Origin: JBBKXJ01 sp037969395
GTDB taxonomy: Bacteria > Pseudomonadota > Gammaproteobacteria > Pseudomonadales > JAUIET01
Length of the DNA stretch: 64,000 nt
Assembly: GCA_037969395.1 (NCBI GenBank)
Contig: JBBKXJ010000018.1
Span: forward strand, 81,665-145,664
Direction of reading: 5' to 3'
The position numbers were made by a program, and so were the translations under genes. This document shows, in pieces, positions 27,795 to 36,351 of the stretch (position 1 is the first letter of the stretch; every line of letters begins with the position of its first letter). The notes under the pieces are model-generated. The model made no database searches. It saw nothing but the letters and a program-made list of their open reading frames with translations, and was not told where the DNA came from.

Positions 27795-27831
27795 GCGCCA
27801 TGCGCACGTAGTTCCTGCGTGCGCATGGCGC
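27795..27831. terminator. 13-bp hairpin between the acyl-AMP ligase gene and cerR
   Basis: GCGCCATGCGCAC (27795-27807) and GTGCGCATGGCGC (27819-27831) form a perfect 13-bp stem with an 11-nt loop. No T-run follows on either strand. It may attenuate read-through from the ligase gene to cerR or protect an mRNA end. Confidence 0.5.
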
Positions 27832-27854
27832 GCCTCAAACACCAAAGTCTTTGA

Positions 27855-29627
27855 TTAAACGCAGGCAGCTTCCTTGACCAGGCTCATCGATACGGAAAAC
27901 AATTCTTGCAGATCATTGCTGTCGATGAAATCCTGGCGCGCGCGCGATCTCGACAGTTTGCCCGACGAGGTGCGCGGCAGCGTGTGCAGCGGCACCAGCT
28001 CGACATAACAGTCTATACCCAGCTCAATGCGAACCGTACCGGTCAGTCTGTTGATCAGATCAATGCGCTTGTTAGGATCATACTCGCGACATTGCGCAAC
28101 CAGCACGCACGACTCGGCGCCGTTTGGGTTTGGCACCGAAAAGGCCAGCGCATCGCCGATGCGCACTTCGGGTTGCTGCTCGGCGAGATATTCGAGATCT
28201 TGCGGCCAGATGTTTCTGCCGTTGATAATAATCAGATCTTTCTTACGGCCCGTGATGTAGATGCTGCCATCAACAAAATAGCCAACATCGCCAGTGTTCA
28301 ACCACGCGTCAGCCGATAGCGCCGCGCGCGTTTCAGCCGGTGCATTGAAATAGCCCGACGTTACGCTGGGGCCGCGTAAAAAAATGGTGCCACAGCAGCG
28401 CTCGCTCAACACACATCCGGCGTCGTCACGGATCTCTACTTCATATTCGGGTAGCGCTGTGCCGCAATTAACAAAGGATCGAACCCGACTATGATGGGTG
28501 GCGGCAGTGGTCGGAATCGCTTCGCTATGGCTGGACAAATGCTTGCCATCAATACTGTCGGTTGAGTAGCCGCCGAACAGCGGTGCGAAACTGACGGCTA
28601 GCGAACACTCGGCCATGCCGTAGCAGGCGAGGAATGCGCGGTCGTCGAACTTCGCGGGCGCAAGCGCTTTGGCAAAACGGTCCAGCGTTGGCGGGCGAAT
28701 CATTTCGGCGCCGATTCCGGCGATGCGCCAGTGGCTTAAATCGTATTTAGTTGCCTCGCCTTCGTTTAAGCGGCGGGCGCACAATTCATAGCCAAACGAT
28801 GGGCTGAAAGAGATGGTGGCTTTGGTTTCTGACATCAGATTCAGCCATTGTCGCGGTCTGATCGCAAAATCATGCGGGTCGAGGTAATCAACTGACGTTT
28901 GCGTGGCCAGTGGCACCAGTACCAGGCCGACCAAACCCATATCGTGATAAAACGGCAGCCATGAAAAAAAGCGGTCCCCGCTCGTGACTTTTATGCCCTC
29001 GCGGCTAATACCGGCGAGATTGCTCATGACAGTACGCTGTTCGATAACAACGCCACGCGGAAAGCGGGTGCTGCCCGAGGTGTACTGAATGTATGCCACG
29101 TCATCGGCCATAATGAGCGGTAATTCACCCGCCTGCTCTGGCAGCTGATCAAAATTTTCCGCTGCGCCGATCATGCGTAAATCCAGTCCTGCGCCGGCTT
29201 CCTGCAGGAACTGCAGGTATTCGGTCGGCGACATCGCCGCTTTAGCCTGCTGATTCTCCAGAAAGCTGCGCAATTGGCGTACGTAGGTATTGTGGCTGCC
29301 CAGATTAAACGAAGCGGGCAAAGCAACGGGAATCAGGCCGGCATACATGCTGGCGAAAAAGAAGCGCAGGAAGTCAGGGCTGGTTTTTGCAATCAAAGCG
29401 ACCCGGTCGCCACGCTGCAGACCGAGACCGAGCATTTTGCGCGCCAGTGACCGGGCCGACTGCTGTAGCTCGCGGTAAGGCATCGACGCATACAGATGCC
29501 CTCTGCGCGAATAGAAATTAGTACCAGTCTCACCCTGCGCAGCGTAATCGAGCGCCTCGGTCAGGGTGGAAAAGTCGGCCGCGCGGAAGGCGAGTTGGTG
29601 TGCTTTGGGAGTTGGGATAATTTGCAA
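27855..29627 (-). CDS. Fatty acyl-AMP ligase / acyl-ACP synthetase (AasR-like)
   Basis: A 590-residue ANL-superfamily adenylate-forming enzyme. Core motifs: YIQYTSGSTRFPRGV (phosphate loop), SWLPFYHDMGLVG, YGMAECSLAV and NTGDVGYFVDGSIYITGRKK. SWLPFYHDMG is typical of fatty acyl-AMP ligases, which load fatty acids on carrier proteins. In Caulobacter an acyl-ACP synthetase (AasR) sits beside spt, acpR and cerR and is needed for ceramide. Here the likely partner is the ACP encoded at 34517-34762. It is first in a six-gene minus-strand operon running to 23244. Confidence 0.85.
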   Translation of the reverse strand: MQIIPTPKAHQLAFRAADFSTLTEALDYAAQGETGTNFYSRRGHLYASMPYRELQQSARSLARKMLGLGLQRGDRVALIAKTSPDFLRFFFASMYAGLIPVALPASFNLGSHNTYVRQLRSFLENQQAKAAMSPTEYLQFLQEAGAGLDLRMIGAAENFDQLPEQAGELPLIMADDVAYIQYTSGSTRFPRGVVIEQRTVMSNLAGISREGIKVTSGDRFFSWLPFYHDMGLVGLVLVPLATQTSVDYLDPHDFAIRPRQWLNLMSETKATISFSPSFGYELCARRLNEGEATKYDLSHWRIAGIGAEMIRPPTLDRFAKALAPAKFDDRAFLACYGMAECSLAVSFAPLFGGYSTDSIDGKHLSSHSEAIPTTAATHHSRVRSFVNCGTALPEYEVEIRDDAGCVLSERCCGTIFLRGPSVTSGYFNAPAETRAALSADAWLNTGDVGYFVDGSIYITGRKKDLIIINGRNIWPQDLEYLAEQQPEVRIGDALAFSVPNPNGAESCVLVAQCREYDPNKRIDLINRLTGTVRIELGIDCYVELVPLHTLPRTSSGKLSRSRARQDFIDSNDLQELFSVSMSLVKEAACV

Positions 29628-30192
29628 ACTGATTTCCTGAGTTCAGTAACGTGTTGGCGTGAGGCGTGAAGGCCGCCGGGCAGACGTTAGTGCTTGGTAA
29701 ATTGAACTACTAACAATCCATCTCTGCGGTTTGTTTCGCCCGAAGCAATGTGAAGATTATGCTGGCAACTCTACAACTGGCGCTGACTGCGCCACTTACA
29801 TGGTATGAAACTACCACACTACTGCAGGTGCGTATTATTCAGATGACGGTGGTGAAAGGCAATATACTATGCGCATAAATAACGATTATTTAAAGGTTTT
29901 TGCGTGATTATTAAGCAATTTTAAATGATTTGATTAAGTTGTTATAAAACTCTTGAGTTTTCTCTTAATGAAACGGTAATAAGCATATGCAATTAAAAAG
30001 CTTTCTTAATTTTTCACATCGCTGTTCAAGGTGCTTTTTTAGGCGATTAGGGGTGCAAATAGGGGTGAGTTATAAACAAAATAGCGCGTGCGGGCGACTG
30101 AATTGTGCGCGCATTGAGCTGCTGGCAGTACGACCGTTTTTTGGCTATTGTGCGGCGCAAAATTCATGAGCCAGATGCAGAGTGAAGCGACA
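29628..30192. other. AT-rich divergent intergenic region
   Basis: 565 bp between the divergent acyl-AMP ligase and nucleotidyltransferase genes. The part from about 29870 to 30080 is much richer in A and T than its surroundings and probably holds both promoters. No convincing gene, hairpin or known operator was seen. A 60-codon frame at 29987-30169 lacks coding character. Confidence 0.5.
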
Positions 30193-30972
30193 ATGCATGC
30201 CATTATTCTGGCTGGCGATCGCGGTCCTGATGACCCGTTAGTAGCTCGCTTCGACGCTGGCGGCTGCAAGGCTCTATTGCCAATTGGCGGCGAGGCGATG
30301 CTGGCGAGAGTGCTCACCGCGCTACAGCAGGCGCGTTCTATCCAGAATATTGCTATCGCCGGTCCGCCGCAGCAACAGTTGGCCAAAAATGACAAGATCA
30401 GCGCATTAGTGAAAGCAAAAACCATAGCGTGGCACGCCCCGCAGGCTACGCCGAGCAGCAGCGCGTATGCAGTGCTGTCAACAATCGTTGCTGAGCAGCC
30501 GACATTGCTGACGACGGCAGACCATCCGTTGTTAACCGCCGCTATGGTCGATCACTTTTGCGCGGCAAGCCTGGCGCAGCAGGCGGATGTCTGCGTCGGC
30601 CTGGCTCCCTACGAACTGGTGCAGGCAGTCGTGCCGCATATGCGTAAAACCGTATTGCGCTTTAAAGATGGCGAGTACTGCGGCTGTAATCTGTTTGCTT
30701 TCATGACGCCAAACGGTCGCCGTGCCGCACACCAATGGCAGCAAGTTGAGCAACAACGCAAGAGTCCACTGCGCGTCATACGGCTGCTTGGATGGAAGGC
30801 GGTATGTCAGTACGCGTTGGGCCGGCTTACCCTTGCCGACGCGCTGGCGGGTCTGTCAAAACGGCTTGGATTGCGCGTTAGCGCCGTGCTGATGCAGGAC
30901 GGACACGCCGCTATCGACGTTGATTCAATCGAAGACTATGAAATAGTGCAGCAGCTAATCGGCGCGCGCTAA
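30193..30972 (+). CDS. MobA-like nucleotidyltransferase
   Basis: A 259-residue GT-A fold NTP transferase with the N-terminal signature MHAIILAGDRGPDDPLV, a TTADHPLLT metal-binding segment and a C-terminal DVDSIEDYEIV typical of MobA/CTP:sugar-phosphate transferases. Such enzymes activate small phosphorylated molecules as NDP derivatives. ATG 30193 gives the canonical N-terminus; ATG 30166 would add nine residues. It converges on a metallophosphoesterase gene 17 bp away, inside the putative sphingolipid locus, so it may prepare a polar headgroup. Substrate unknown. Confidence 0.78.
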   Translation: MHAIILAGDRGPDDPLVARFDAGGCKALLPIGGEAMLARVLTALQQARSIQNIAIAGPPQQQLAKNDKISALVKAKTIAWHAPQATPSSSAYAVLSTIVAEQPTLLTTADHPLLTAAMVDHFCAASLAQQADVCVGLAPYELVQAVVPHMRKTVLRFKDGEYCGCNLFAFMTPNGRRAAHQWQQVEQQRKSPLRVIRLLGWKAVCQYALGRLTLADALAGLSKRLGLRVSAVLMQDGHAAIDVDSIEDYEIVQQLIGAR

Positions 30973-30989
30973 TACCGTCTTGATTGCGG

Positions 30990-31961
30990 CTAGGAGTTCG
31001 CGGTGTCGCTTGACTGCCGCGCTATCTCAAGCTGCACATCGCGCAGGTGCGCGAACTTTCGGGTTGTTGGGTTGTATTCCTGCACGCCAATATCAAGCTG
31101 CCAGTGCTGCGTCTGGCGTTGCACGGTGTAGAGGTAGTATTGCGCCAGTTCATTTGCACTGTTGCCGTTGGACGAGCTGGACGGAATGCCAATCACCGTG
31201 GCTGGGCCGGAACGCGTCTCGATGCTGTTTTGAGAGGCGCGATGGCGGTGGCCGTGCAACACCAGCTCGGCACCATGCCTTGCGACGACGGCGCAAAACT
31301 TGTCGCCGTCGGTTAGCCGTTTGCGCCATTTTTCCGAGCCGGGTATCGGCGGATGATGGATCAGCACCACCCGAAAAAAACCTGCTTTGCCAGTTTCGTC
31401 CAATAACTGTTCGAATTTTTCGAGTTGCTGTGCGCCGAGGGTGCCGGTCGCGAACAGCGGCAGGCTGGCGCATGCGCTGGAAAGGCCTATAAAGGCGACA
31501 GGACCGCGCGTGCGTAAACTGGGGAATAGAGAATCCGCATGATCAAGTTCGCTATCGGAGGCCATAAAGGCCTGCCACTGATGCCAGCTTTTCTGCCAGC
31601 CGGAGTTCAGGTAGGCGTCGTGATTGCCAGGTATCACGCTGATGTCGTTTGCGTCACCTAGCGACTCCAGCCAGTGTCGTACCTGTAAAAACTCGGCTGG
31701 CATGGCGATATGGGTCAGGTCGCCGGTCACTGCAATATGGTCGGGAGCGCTGCGCTTAAGATCCTGTTGCAGTGCGTCCAGCACCACGCGGTCGTGTATA
31801 TCGCGGCGTCGTTTGTGCCACGACAAATAACCCAACAGGCGCTTGTTGGCCAGCTGCCGCCAACGGACGTCGTCAAGCGAGGACAAGTGCAGATCCGATA
31901 GCTGCGCGAAAGTGAAGGCAGCTGCCAGATCCGGTTCTGCCGCTGGCGTCATAGCGTCCAT
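30990..31961 (-). CDS. Calcineurin-like metallophosphoesterase
   Basis: 323 residues with all five metallophosphoesterase motifs: QLSDLHLSS, VTGDLTH, PGNHDAY, LIHHPPIPG and LHGHRHRAS. The family cleaves phosphomonoesters or diesters with two metal ions; the substrate is unknown. Its start overlaps the murA stop by one base (TGATG), making it the last gene of the acp-spt-murA operon. A role in phosphosphingolipid or headgroup processing is inferred from position alone. Confidence 0.85.
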   Translation of the reverse strand: MDAMTPAAEPDLAAAFTFAQLSDLHLSSLDDVRWRQLANKRLLGYLSWHKRRRDIHDRVVLDALQQDLKRSAPDHIAVTGDLTHIAMPAEFLQVRHWLESLGDANDISVIPGNHDAYLNSGWQKSWHQWQAFMASDSELDHADSLFPSLRTRGPVAFIGLSSACASLPLFATGTLGAQQLEKFEQLLDETGKAGFFRVVLIHHPPIPGSEKWRKRLTDGDKFCAVVARHGAELVLHGHRHRASQNSIETRSGPATVIGIPSSSSNGNSANELAQYYLYTVQRQTQHWQLDIGVQEYNPTTRKFAHLRDVQLEIARQSSDTANS

Positions 31962-33313
31962 CAGCCGCGCTCGAATGCAGCCGCTACCGGGTGCGGCAAG
32001 GTCGTTACATTTCCGGTCGCCGTAGCCGAGCGCAACGCTGCGAGCTCCGCTGCTGCGGTTGTAACACGCTCAATTTGCGCGCCCAGCTGCGTTAGTTTGT
32101 CTTCAATGCGTTCATAGCCGCGGTCGAGGTGATAGACACGATCCATCAGCGTTTCGCCGCTCGCGCACAGCCCGGCGATGACCAGGCTGGCAGAGGCGCG
32201 CAAATCGGTTGCCATCACCGGTGCGCCCTGCAGTTTTTCAACGCCACGCACTAACGCGGTATTACCTCGTAAGCGGATATCGGCACCCATGCGCTGCAGC
32301 TCCGGTACGTGCATAAACCGGTTCTCAAAAATTGTTTCCTTGACGCTGGAGCTACCTTGTGCGATCGCATTCAATGCGACAAATTGGGCCTGCATGTCGG
32401 TGGGGAAGGCCGGGTAGGGCGCGGTGGTGACGTTCACCGGCAACGGTCGCCGCTGTTGCATATCCAGCGCTATCCAACCCTGGCCGCTGTCAATCGATGC
32501 GCCGGCTTGTTGCAGTCTTTCCAGTACTGACTCGAGGAGCAACGCACTGGTATTTTGCAGCCGTACGCTACCACCGGTAGCAGCGGCCGCTACCAGGAAT
32601 GTGCCGGTTTCGATTCGGTCGGGCTGAATACTGTGACTGGCCGTATGCAGTTTTTCTACGCCCTCGATGGTAATTCTTGTAGAGCCGGCACCGCTGATGC
32701 GAGCGCCCATGGCGGTCAGGCAACGTGCCAGGTCAACCACCTCGGGTTCGCAGGCAGCGTTGATTAACTGGGTTGTACCCTGCGCCAGCGTAGCCGCCAT
32801 CATCAAATTTTCGGTGCCGGTCACCGACACTGTGTCGAACAAAATCTCCGCACCGCGCAAACGCTTCGCGCGGGCGTTGATGTAACCATCGATGATGCTG
32901 ATTTCAGCACCCATGGCTTGTAATCCCTTAACATGCAGGTCGACCGGCCGCGAGCCAATGGCGCAGCCGCCGGGTAACGACACTTCGGCCTCACCAAAAC
33001 GGGCAACCAGGGGCCCCAGCATCAATATCGATGCGCGCATGGTTTTTACCAGCTCGTAGGGGGCATGCACGCAGTTAATATGGTCATTATGCAGCTGCAG
33101 CTCGTCGGGCCTGGCATATTCCACCCGCGAGCCAAGATGACGCAGCAATTGGATGGTAGTGCTCACGTCTTTGAGACGTGGCACGTTGCTAATTCGCAGT
33201 GGCTCGGCGCTTAAAAGAGTCGCCGCCAGTATGGGCAGAGCAGCGTTCTTGGCACCAGAAATTGCAACGTCGCCACGCAGCGGACCGTTGCCTGTTATTT
33301 TTAGTTTATCCAT
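31961..33313 (-). CDS. murA: UDP-N-acetylglucosamine 1-carboxyvinyltransferase
   Basis: A 450-residue EPSP-synthase-fold enzyme that transfers enolpyruvate from PEP to UDP-GlcNAc, the first committed step of peptidoglycan synthesis. Lys22 (ISGAKNAALPIL), the catalytic cysteine Cys117 (LPGGCAIGSRP), RIETGTFLVAAA and FPTDMQAQF are all as in E. coli MurA, so it should be active. It carries about 30 extra C-terminal residues, low in conservation and alanine-rich. The location in an operon with serine palmitoyltransferase is unusual; murA is normally beside mla, bolA or hisG genes. It may be a second copy. Confidence 0.93.
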   Translation of the reverse strand: MDKLKITGNGPLRGDVAISGAKNAALPILAATLLSAEPLRISNVPRLKDVSTTIQLLRHLGSRVEYARPDELQLHNDHINCVHAPYELVKTMRASILMLGPLVARFGEAEVSLPGGCAIGSRPVDLHVKGLQAMGAEISIIDGYINARAKRLRGAEILFDTVSVTGTENLMMAATLAQGTTQLINAACEPEVVDLARCLTAMGARISGAGSTRITIEGVEKLHTASHSIQPDRIETGTFLVAAAATGGSVRLQNTSALLLESVLERLQQAGASIDSGQGWIALDMQQRRPLPVNVTTAPYPAFPTDMQAQFVALNAIAQGSSSVKETIFENRFMHVPELQRMGADIRLRGNTALVRGVEKLQGAPVMATDLRASASLVIAGLCASGETLMDRVYHLDRGYERIEDKLTQLGAQIERVTTAAAELAALRSATATGNVTTLPHPVAAAFERG

Positions 33314-33323
33314 CGGGGATCTG

Positions 33324-34520
33324 TTAGTTAGCTGCCGAATCTGAATTACAAGGCAGGGCCGCGTAGGCAGCGATGATTTGATCTATTTGCTCCGGACTAT
33401 GCGCAGCACTGACGCTGCAGCGCAGCAAACTGTTGGTGTCAGGCGACGCCGGCGGTACCACGAGGTTGACGCATACGCCGTGTTCCAGCAATTGCTTCCA
33501 ACTATTAATCGCTGCGTCACGCTCGGAAAAAATGGCGGCAACTACCGGACCAACTTCGGGGCCAATGCGCATACCGAGGTTCTTCAGTCCGTTGTACAAG
33601 CGCTCGGCGTTATTCCATAGCTGGGTACGCAGTTCGGGGCGTTGCTGGATGACTTTCAATGCTGCCCGAGTGGACGCGATCACGGCAGGTGAGGATGAGG
33701 CGGTGAATATGTACGAGCGAATCGCGTAGCGCACCGTTTCCAGCTCGGCGTGGTTGCTGACGCAATAACCACCGATCGAACCCAGGCTTTTGCTAAACGT
33801 ACCGACAATGAAGTCAACGTCATCCTCAACACCGGTTTGCTCGGCTACGCCGCGGCCGTTAGCGCCAACGATTCCAAGCGAGTGCGCCTCGTCAACCATT
33901 AAATAACCGCCGTAGTTGCGCTTTACATCGACAATTTCGGCTAGTGGCGCCTGGTCACCCAGCATACTGTAAATACCTTCGACGATAATCAAGGCATTGG
34001 CGGCTCGCTCGCCGAGGCGGCGCATGCGTTTTTCCAGGTCGGCCGCGTCGTTGTGTTTGAAGCGAATCACTTCCGCGCCGCCCAGACGCACGCCGTCGTA
34101 GATGCTGGCGTGGCTGTCGGCGTCGAGCAATATCACGTCGCCGGGACCGGCCAATGTCGATCCCATGCCCATGGTAGCAGCGTAGCCGGTGGAGAATACG
34201 ATGGCGTTGCTCTTGTCGAAAAACGCCGCCAGCTCCTGCTCCAGCGCGAGGTGACCGGCAAATGTGCCGCTGGCCATGCGCGAGCCGGTAGTGCCGGTGC
34301 CCTGGTCTGCCAACGCCTGCTGTGCGGCGCTAATGCAATCCGGATCGAGGCTCATACCGAGATAGTTATTGGTGCCGGCAAGAATCACGCGCCGGCCGTT
34401 GACGATGCCCTCGGTGGCAGAAAACAATTTTTCGGTTGCCGCGCCGAATGGCTGGGCAGCCGTCGCCTGCAGGTCAGCGCGTAACTGCGCCAGCGGCTGA
34501 AACTTGTCGAACAGACTCAT
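33324..34520 (-). CDS. spt: Serine palmitoyltransferase
   Basis: A 398-residue alpha-oxoamine synthase. It condenses serine with an acyl thioester to 3-oxosphinganine, the first step of sphingolipid synthesis. The sequence follows Sphingomonas SPT far better than KAPA synthase: LLDADSHASIYDG, NAIVFSTGY, VDEAHSLG, FIVGTFSKSLGSIGGYCVSN (PLP Lys244) and RSYIFTAS. The start overlaps the acp stop by 4 bp (ATGA), and acp-spt adjacency matches Caulobacter. No biotin genes are nearby, which further argues against BioF. Confidence 0.88.
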   Translation of the reverse strand: MSLFDKFQPLAQLRADLQATAAQPFGAATEKLFSATEGIVNGRRVILAGTNNYLGMSLDPDCISAAQQALADQGTGTTGSRMASGTFAGHLALEQELAAFFDKSNAIVFSTGYAATMGMGSTLAGPGDVILLDADSHASIYDGVRLGGAEVIRFKHNDAADLEKRMRRLGERAANALIIVEGIYSMLGDQAPLAEIVDVKRNYGGYLMVDEAHSLGIVGANGRGVAEQTGVEDDVDFIVGTFSKSLGSIGGYCVSNHAELETVRYAIRSYIFTASSSPAVIASTRAALKVIQQRPELRTQLWNNAERLYNGLKNLGMRIGPEVGPVVAAIFSERDAAINSWKQLLEHGVCVNLVVPPASPDTNSLLRCSVSAAHSPEQIDQIIAAYAALPCNSDSAAN

Positions 34521-34762
34521 GAGGGATTATTCTCGACTAATCTTTGTGCCATCTCCCGCGCCGTGTTCATATCGGGCAGCAAATTTAGTGGCACTGAAAT
34601 GTCAAAATGATCCTCGATTTGTTCAACCAGCTCCATCACTTGCAGTGAAGACAGGCCTAACTCAGCGACTAATTTTGTGTCCTCGGTGACAATCGCGCCC
34701 TGTTTAGCAAGGGGCTGCAAAATTTTAACAATAAAGGTTTGGTAGCTTGCAAAATCGGCCAT
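34517..34762 (-). CDS. Acyl carrier protein of the sphingolipid locus (AcpR-like)
   Basis: An 81-residue four-helix carrier protein. The phosphopantetheine site reads ELGLSSLQVMELV: Ser39 is the expected attachment residue, but the usual preceding aspartate of the DSL motif is Ser38. It is distinct from a fatty acid synthase AcpP. It overlaps spt by 4 bp and probably presents the acyl chain loaded by the acyl-AMP ligase (27855-29627) to SPT or to an N-acyltransferase. Confidence 0.87.
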   Translation of the reverse strand: MADFASYQTFIVKILQPLAKQGAIVTEDTKLVAELGLSSLQVMELVEQIEDHFDISVPLNLLPDMNTAREMAQRLVENNPS

Positions 34763-34916
34763 GTGATGATGTCAGAAGTAGAAGTGAGCCAGGTTAAGAG
34801 AATATTCACGACCCGGCAAAAATCGCCAAGTATACTGGTACAGCGCCGTTAGCACTACACGACGGCCAAACTACGCTACAAAATAGACTTTCATATGGAA
34901 TAAATGCGCAACAAAT

Positions 34917-36008
34917 ATGCTCAATAATGGCGAAAAAAAACAAGTGTGGGTAATTGCCGGCTACCGCGCCGGTGAACATAGTCAGCTTATCGCGCTGGCT
35001 GATGCGCTGGGGCTTCCTTACGAGATAAAGAAGCTCAGCTATCGTAGCCTGGAATTTCGCACTAATGTTTTTCGCGGCAGCGACTTGCGCGGTATCCGTG
35101 TGTCGCAGTCCGCGCCCCTGCAACCGCCCTGGCCGGACCTGTTGCTTGAAGCCGGTATGCGCAATGAGCCAGTCGGGCGCTGGATTCGTGAGCAGTCAGG
35201 CGGGCACACAAAAATCGTACATGTTGGCCGCCCGTGGGCTGACCCCGAGCGTTTCGACCTGGTGATTACTACGCCGCAATACCGCTTGCCGCAGCGCACC
35301 AATGTATTGCAAAACATGATGACCATGCACAGCGTCAGCGTCATCAATATGAGCACCGCTGCCGAGCAGTGGCAGCAACAGTTTGCCAATCTGCCACAAC
35401 CCCGTTTCGCCGTTATCGTCGGCGGTCATAGCGGGCCGTACACTTTTGGCGCCCGTGCCGCTGCGCGTCTGGCGCAGCAGGCAAGTCACCTCGCGCAGGC
35501 TCGCGGCGGCTCGTTGCTGCTGACCAGCAGTGCGCGCACCGCAGCGTCTGCTTTGCAGGCGTTGGATGAGGGCACGGCCGCAGTGCCGCGCCATTTTTAT
35601 CGCTGGCGCGAGGCTGATGAGCTGAACCCGTATTTAGCCTACCTGGCACTGGCCGATGAGCTGATCGTTACGGCCGATAGCATTTCCATGCTCACCGAAG
35701 CCTGCGCTACGGGCAAACCGGTTTATATGTTTGATTCGGGAGTGGGGCCGCAGGCGATGCGCCGCGATGCCGCGGCCGTCGCTGGCGCTAATGATTTTAA
35801 TGTGTCGACGTTTTGCTACCGGGGTTTGATACGCTGGGGACCGCGCCGACTGAGTCGCGATATCACTCTGGTGCACGACCGCCTGCTGGCGGCTGGCAAT
35901 GCCGTGTGGTTGGGCGATGAGTTTCCGGCAGCAACACCGCCGCCATTGCAGGATATCGAGCGTGCAATAGAGCGCGTAAAGCAGCTACTAGTGTGGTGTA
36001 ACGAATAA
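34917..36008 (+). CDS. ELM1-family (DUF1022) GT-B-like protein
   Basis: 363 residues resembling the 'mitochondrial fission ELM1' family, whose fold and motifs suggest a GT-B glycosyltransferase: VWVIAGYRAGEHSQLIALAD at the N-terminus, VIVGGHSGPYTFG in the middle and VTADSISMLTEACATGKPVY in the sugar-nucleotide-binding half. Bacterial members often lie near LPS or lipid genes; none has a settled reaction that I know. It is divergent from acp-spt (154 bp apart) and could glycosylate the ceramide. The last five codons lie inside a terminal inverted repeat of the element at 35985-36260. Confidence 0.75.
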   Translation: MLNNGEKKQVWVIAGYRAGEHSQLIALADALGLPYEIKKLSYRSLEFRTNVFRGSDLRGIRVSQSAPLQPPWPDLLLEAGMRNEPVGRWIREQSGGHTKIVHVGRPWADPERFDLVITTPQYRLPQRTNVLQNMMTMHSVSVINMSTAAEQWQQQFANLPQPRFAVIVGGHSGPYTFGARAAARLAQQASHLAQARGGSLLLTSSARTAASALQALDEGTAAVPRHFYRWREADELNPYLAYLALADELIVTADSISMLTEACATGKPVYMFDSGVGPQAMRRDAAAVAGANDFNVSTFCYRGLIRWGPRRLSRDITLVHDRLLAAGNAVWLGDEFPAATPPPLQDIERAIERVKQLLVWCNE

Positions 36009-36260
36009 AGCGTACATATTAGAAGCTCACAATTTGTGCTCTGCAAGACGCAGTTCGCCGGGAATGTAGGCCACCTTTCCAAGAACTGCAACGCCGCAGC
36101 GCGCAAATTGTGTGTTTCCCTTCGGGCGAGCCGCCAAGGGGCCATCCGCTGCGTTGCATTCCCTTGACATATGCCCAATATGCCTTCGGAAATGCGCCTT
36201 ACGGCTGACCCCTTGGCGACTCGCTATATGAACGCTTTATTCTTTACACCACACTAGCAG
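35985..36260. repeat. MITE-like element with 36-bp terminal inverted repeats
   Basis: The left end (35985-36020) and right end (36225-36260) are inverted copies differing at only a few positions; the core reads AGTGTGGTGTAA...AATAAAGCG. Inside are nested inverted repeats: CACAATTTG with CAAATTGTG, GCAGTTC with GAACTGC, and an 18-bp arm (36126-36143) with its complement (36207-36224). It has no coding capacity. The left end forms the 3' end of the ELM1-family gene. A further solo end lies at 51663-51692. Confidence 0.75.
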
Positions 36261-36351
36261 AAGGAAGGGGTGGCTTGTTGCTTTAAACCAATTTTAATGC
36301 GGGCTTATTAGTTACCAAACAACACTTTTCCTGTTTTGCGCGGCACTGCCG

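Noticed and set aside
27763..27807. CerR start at 27807
   Set aside because: It would lie within a perfect 13-bp hairpin and adds 15 residues before the Rossmann strand; Met at 27762 fits the family.
29987..30169. 60-residue ORF in the AT-rich gap
   Set aside because: No ribosome site or conserved look, and it overlaps the start of the nucleotidyltransferase gene.
33324..34520. KAPA synthase (BioF) or glycine C-acetyltransferase (Kbl)
   Set aside because: Same fold family, but the HASIYDG, FSTGY and SYIFTAS blocks fit SPT better, and carrier protein overlap plus CerR/AasR-like neighbours support SPT. A tree would settle it.
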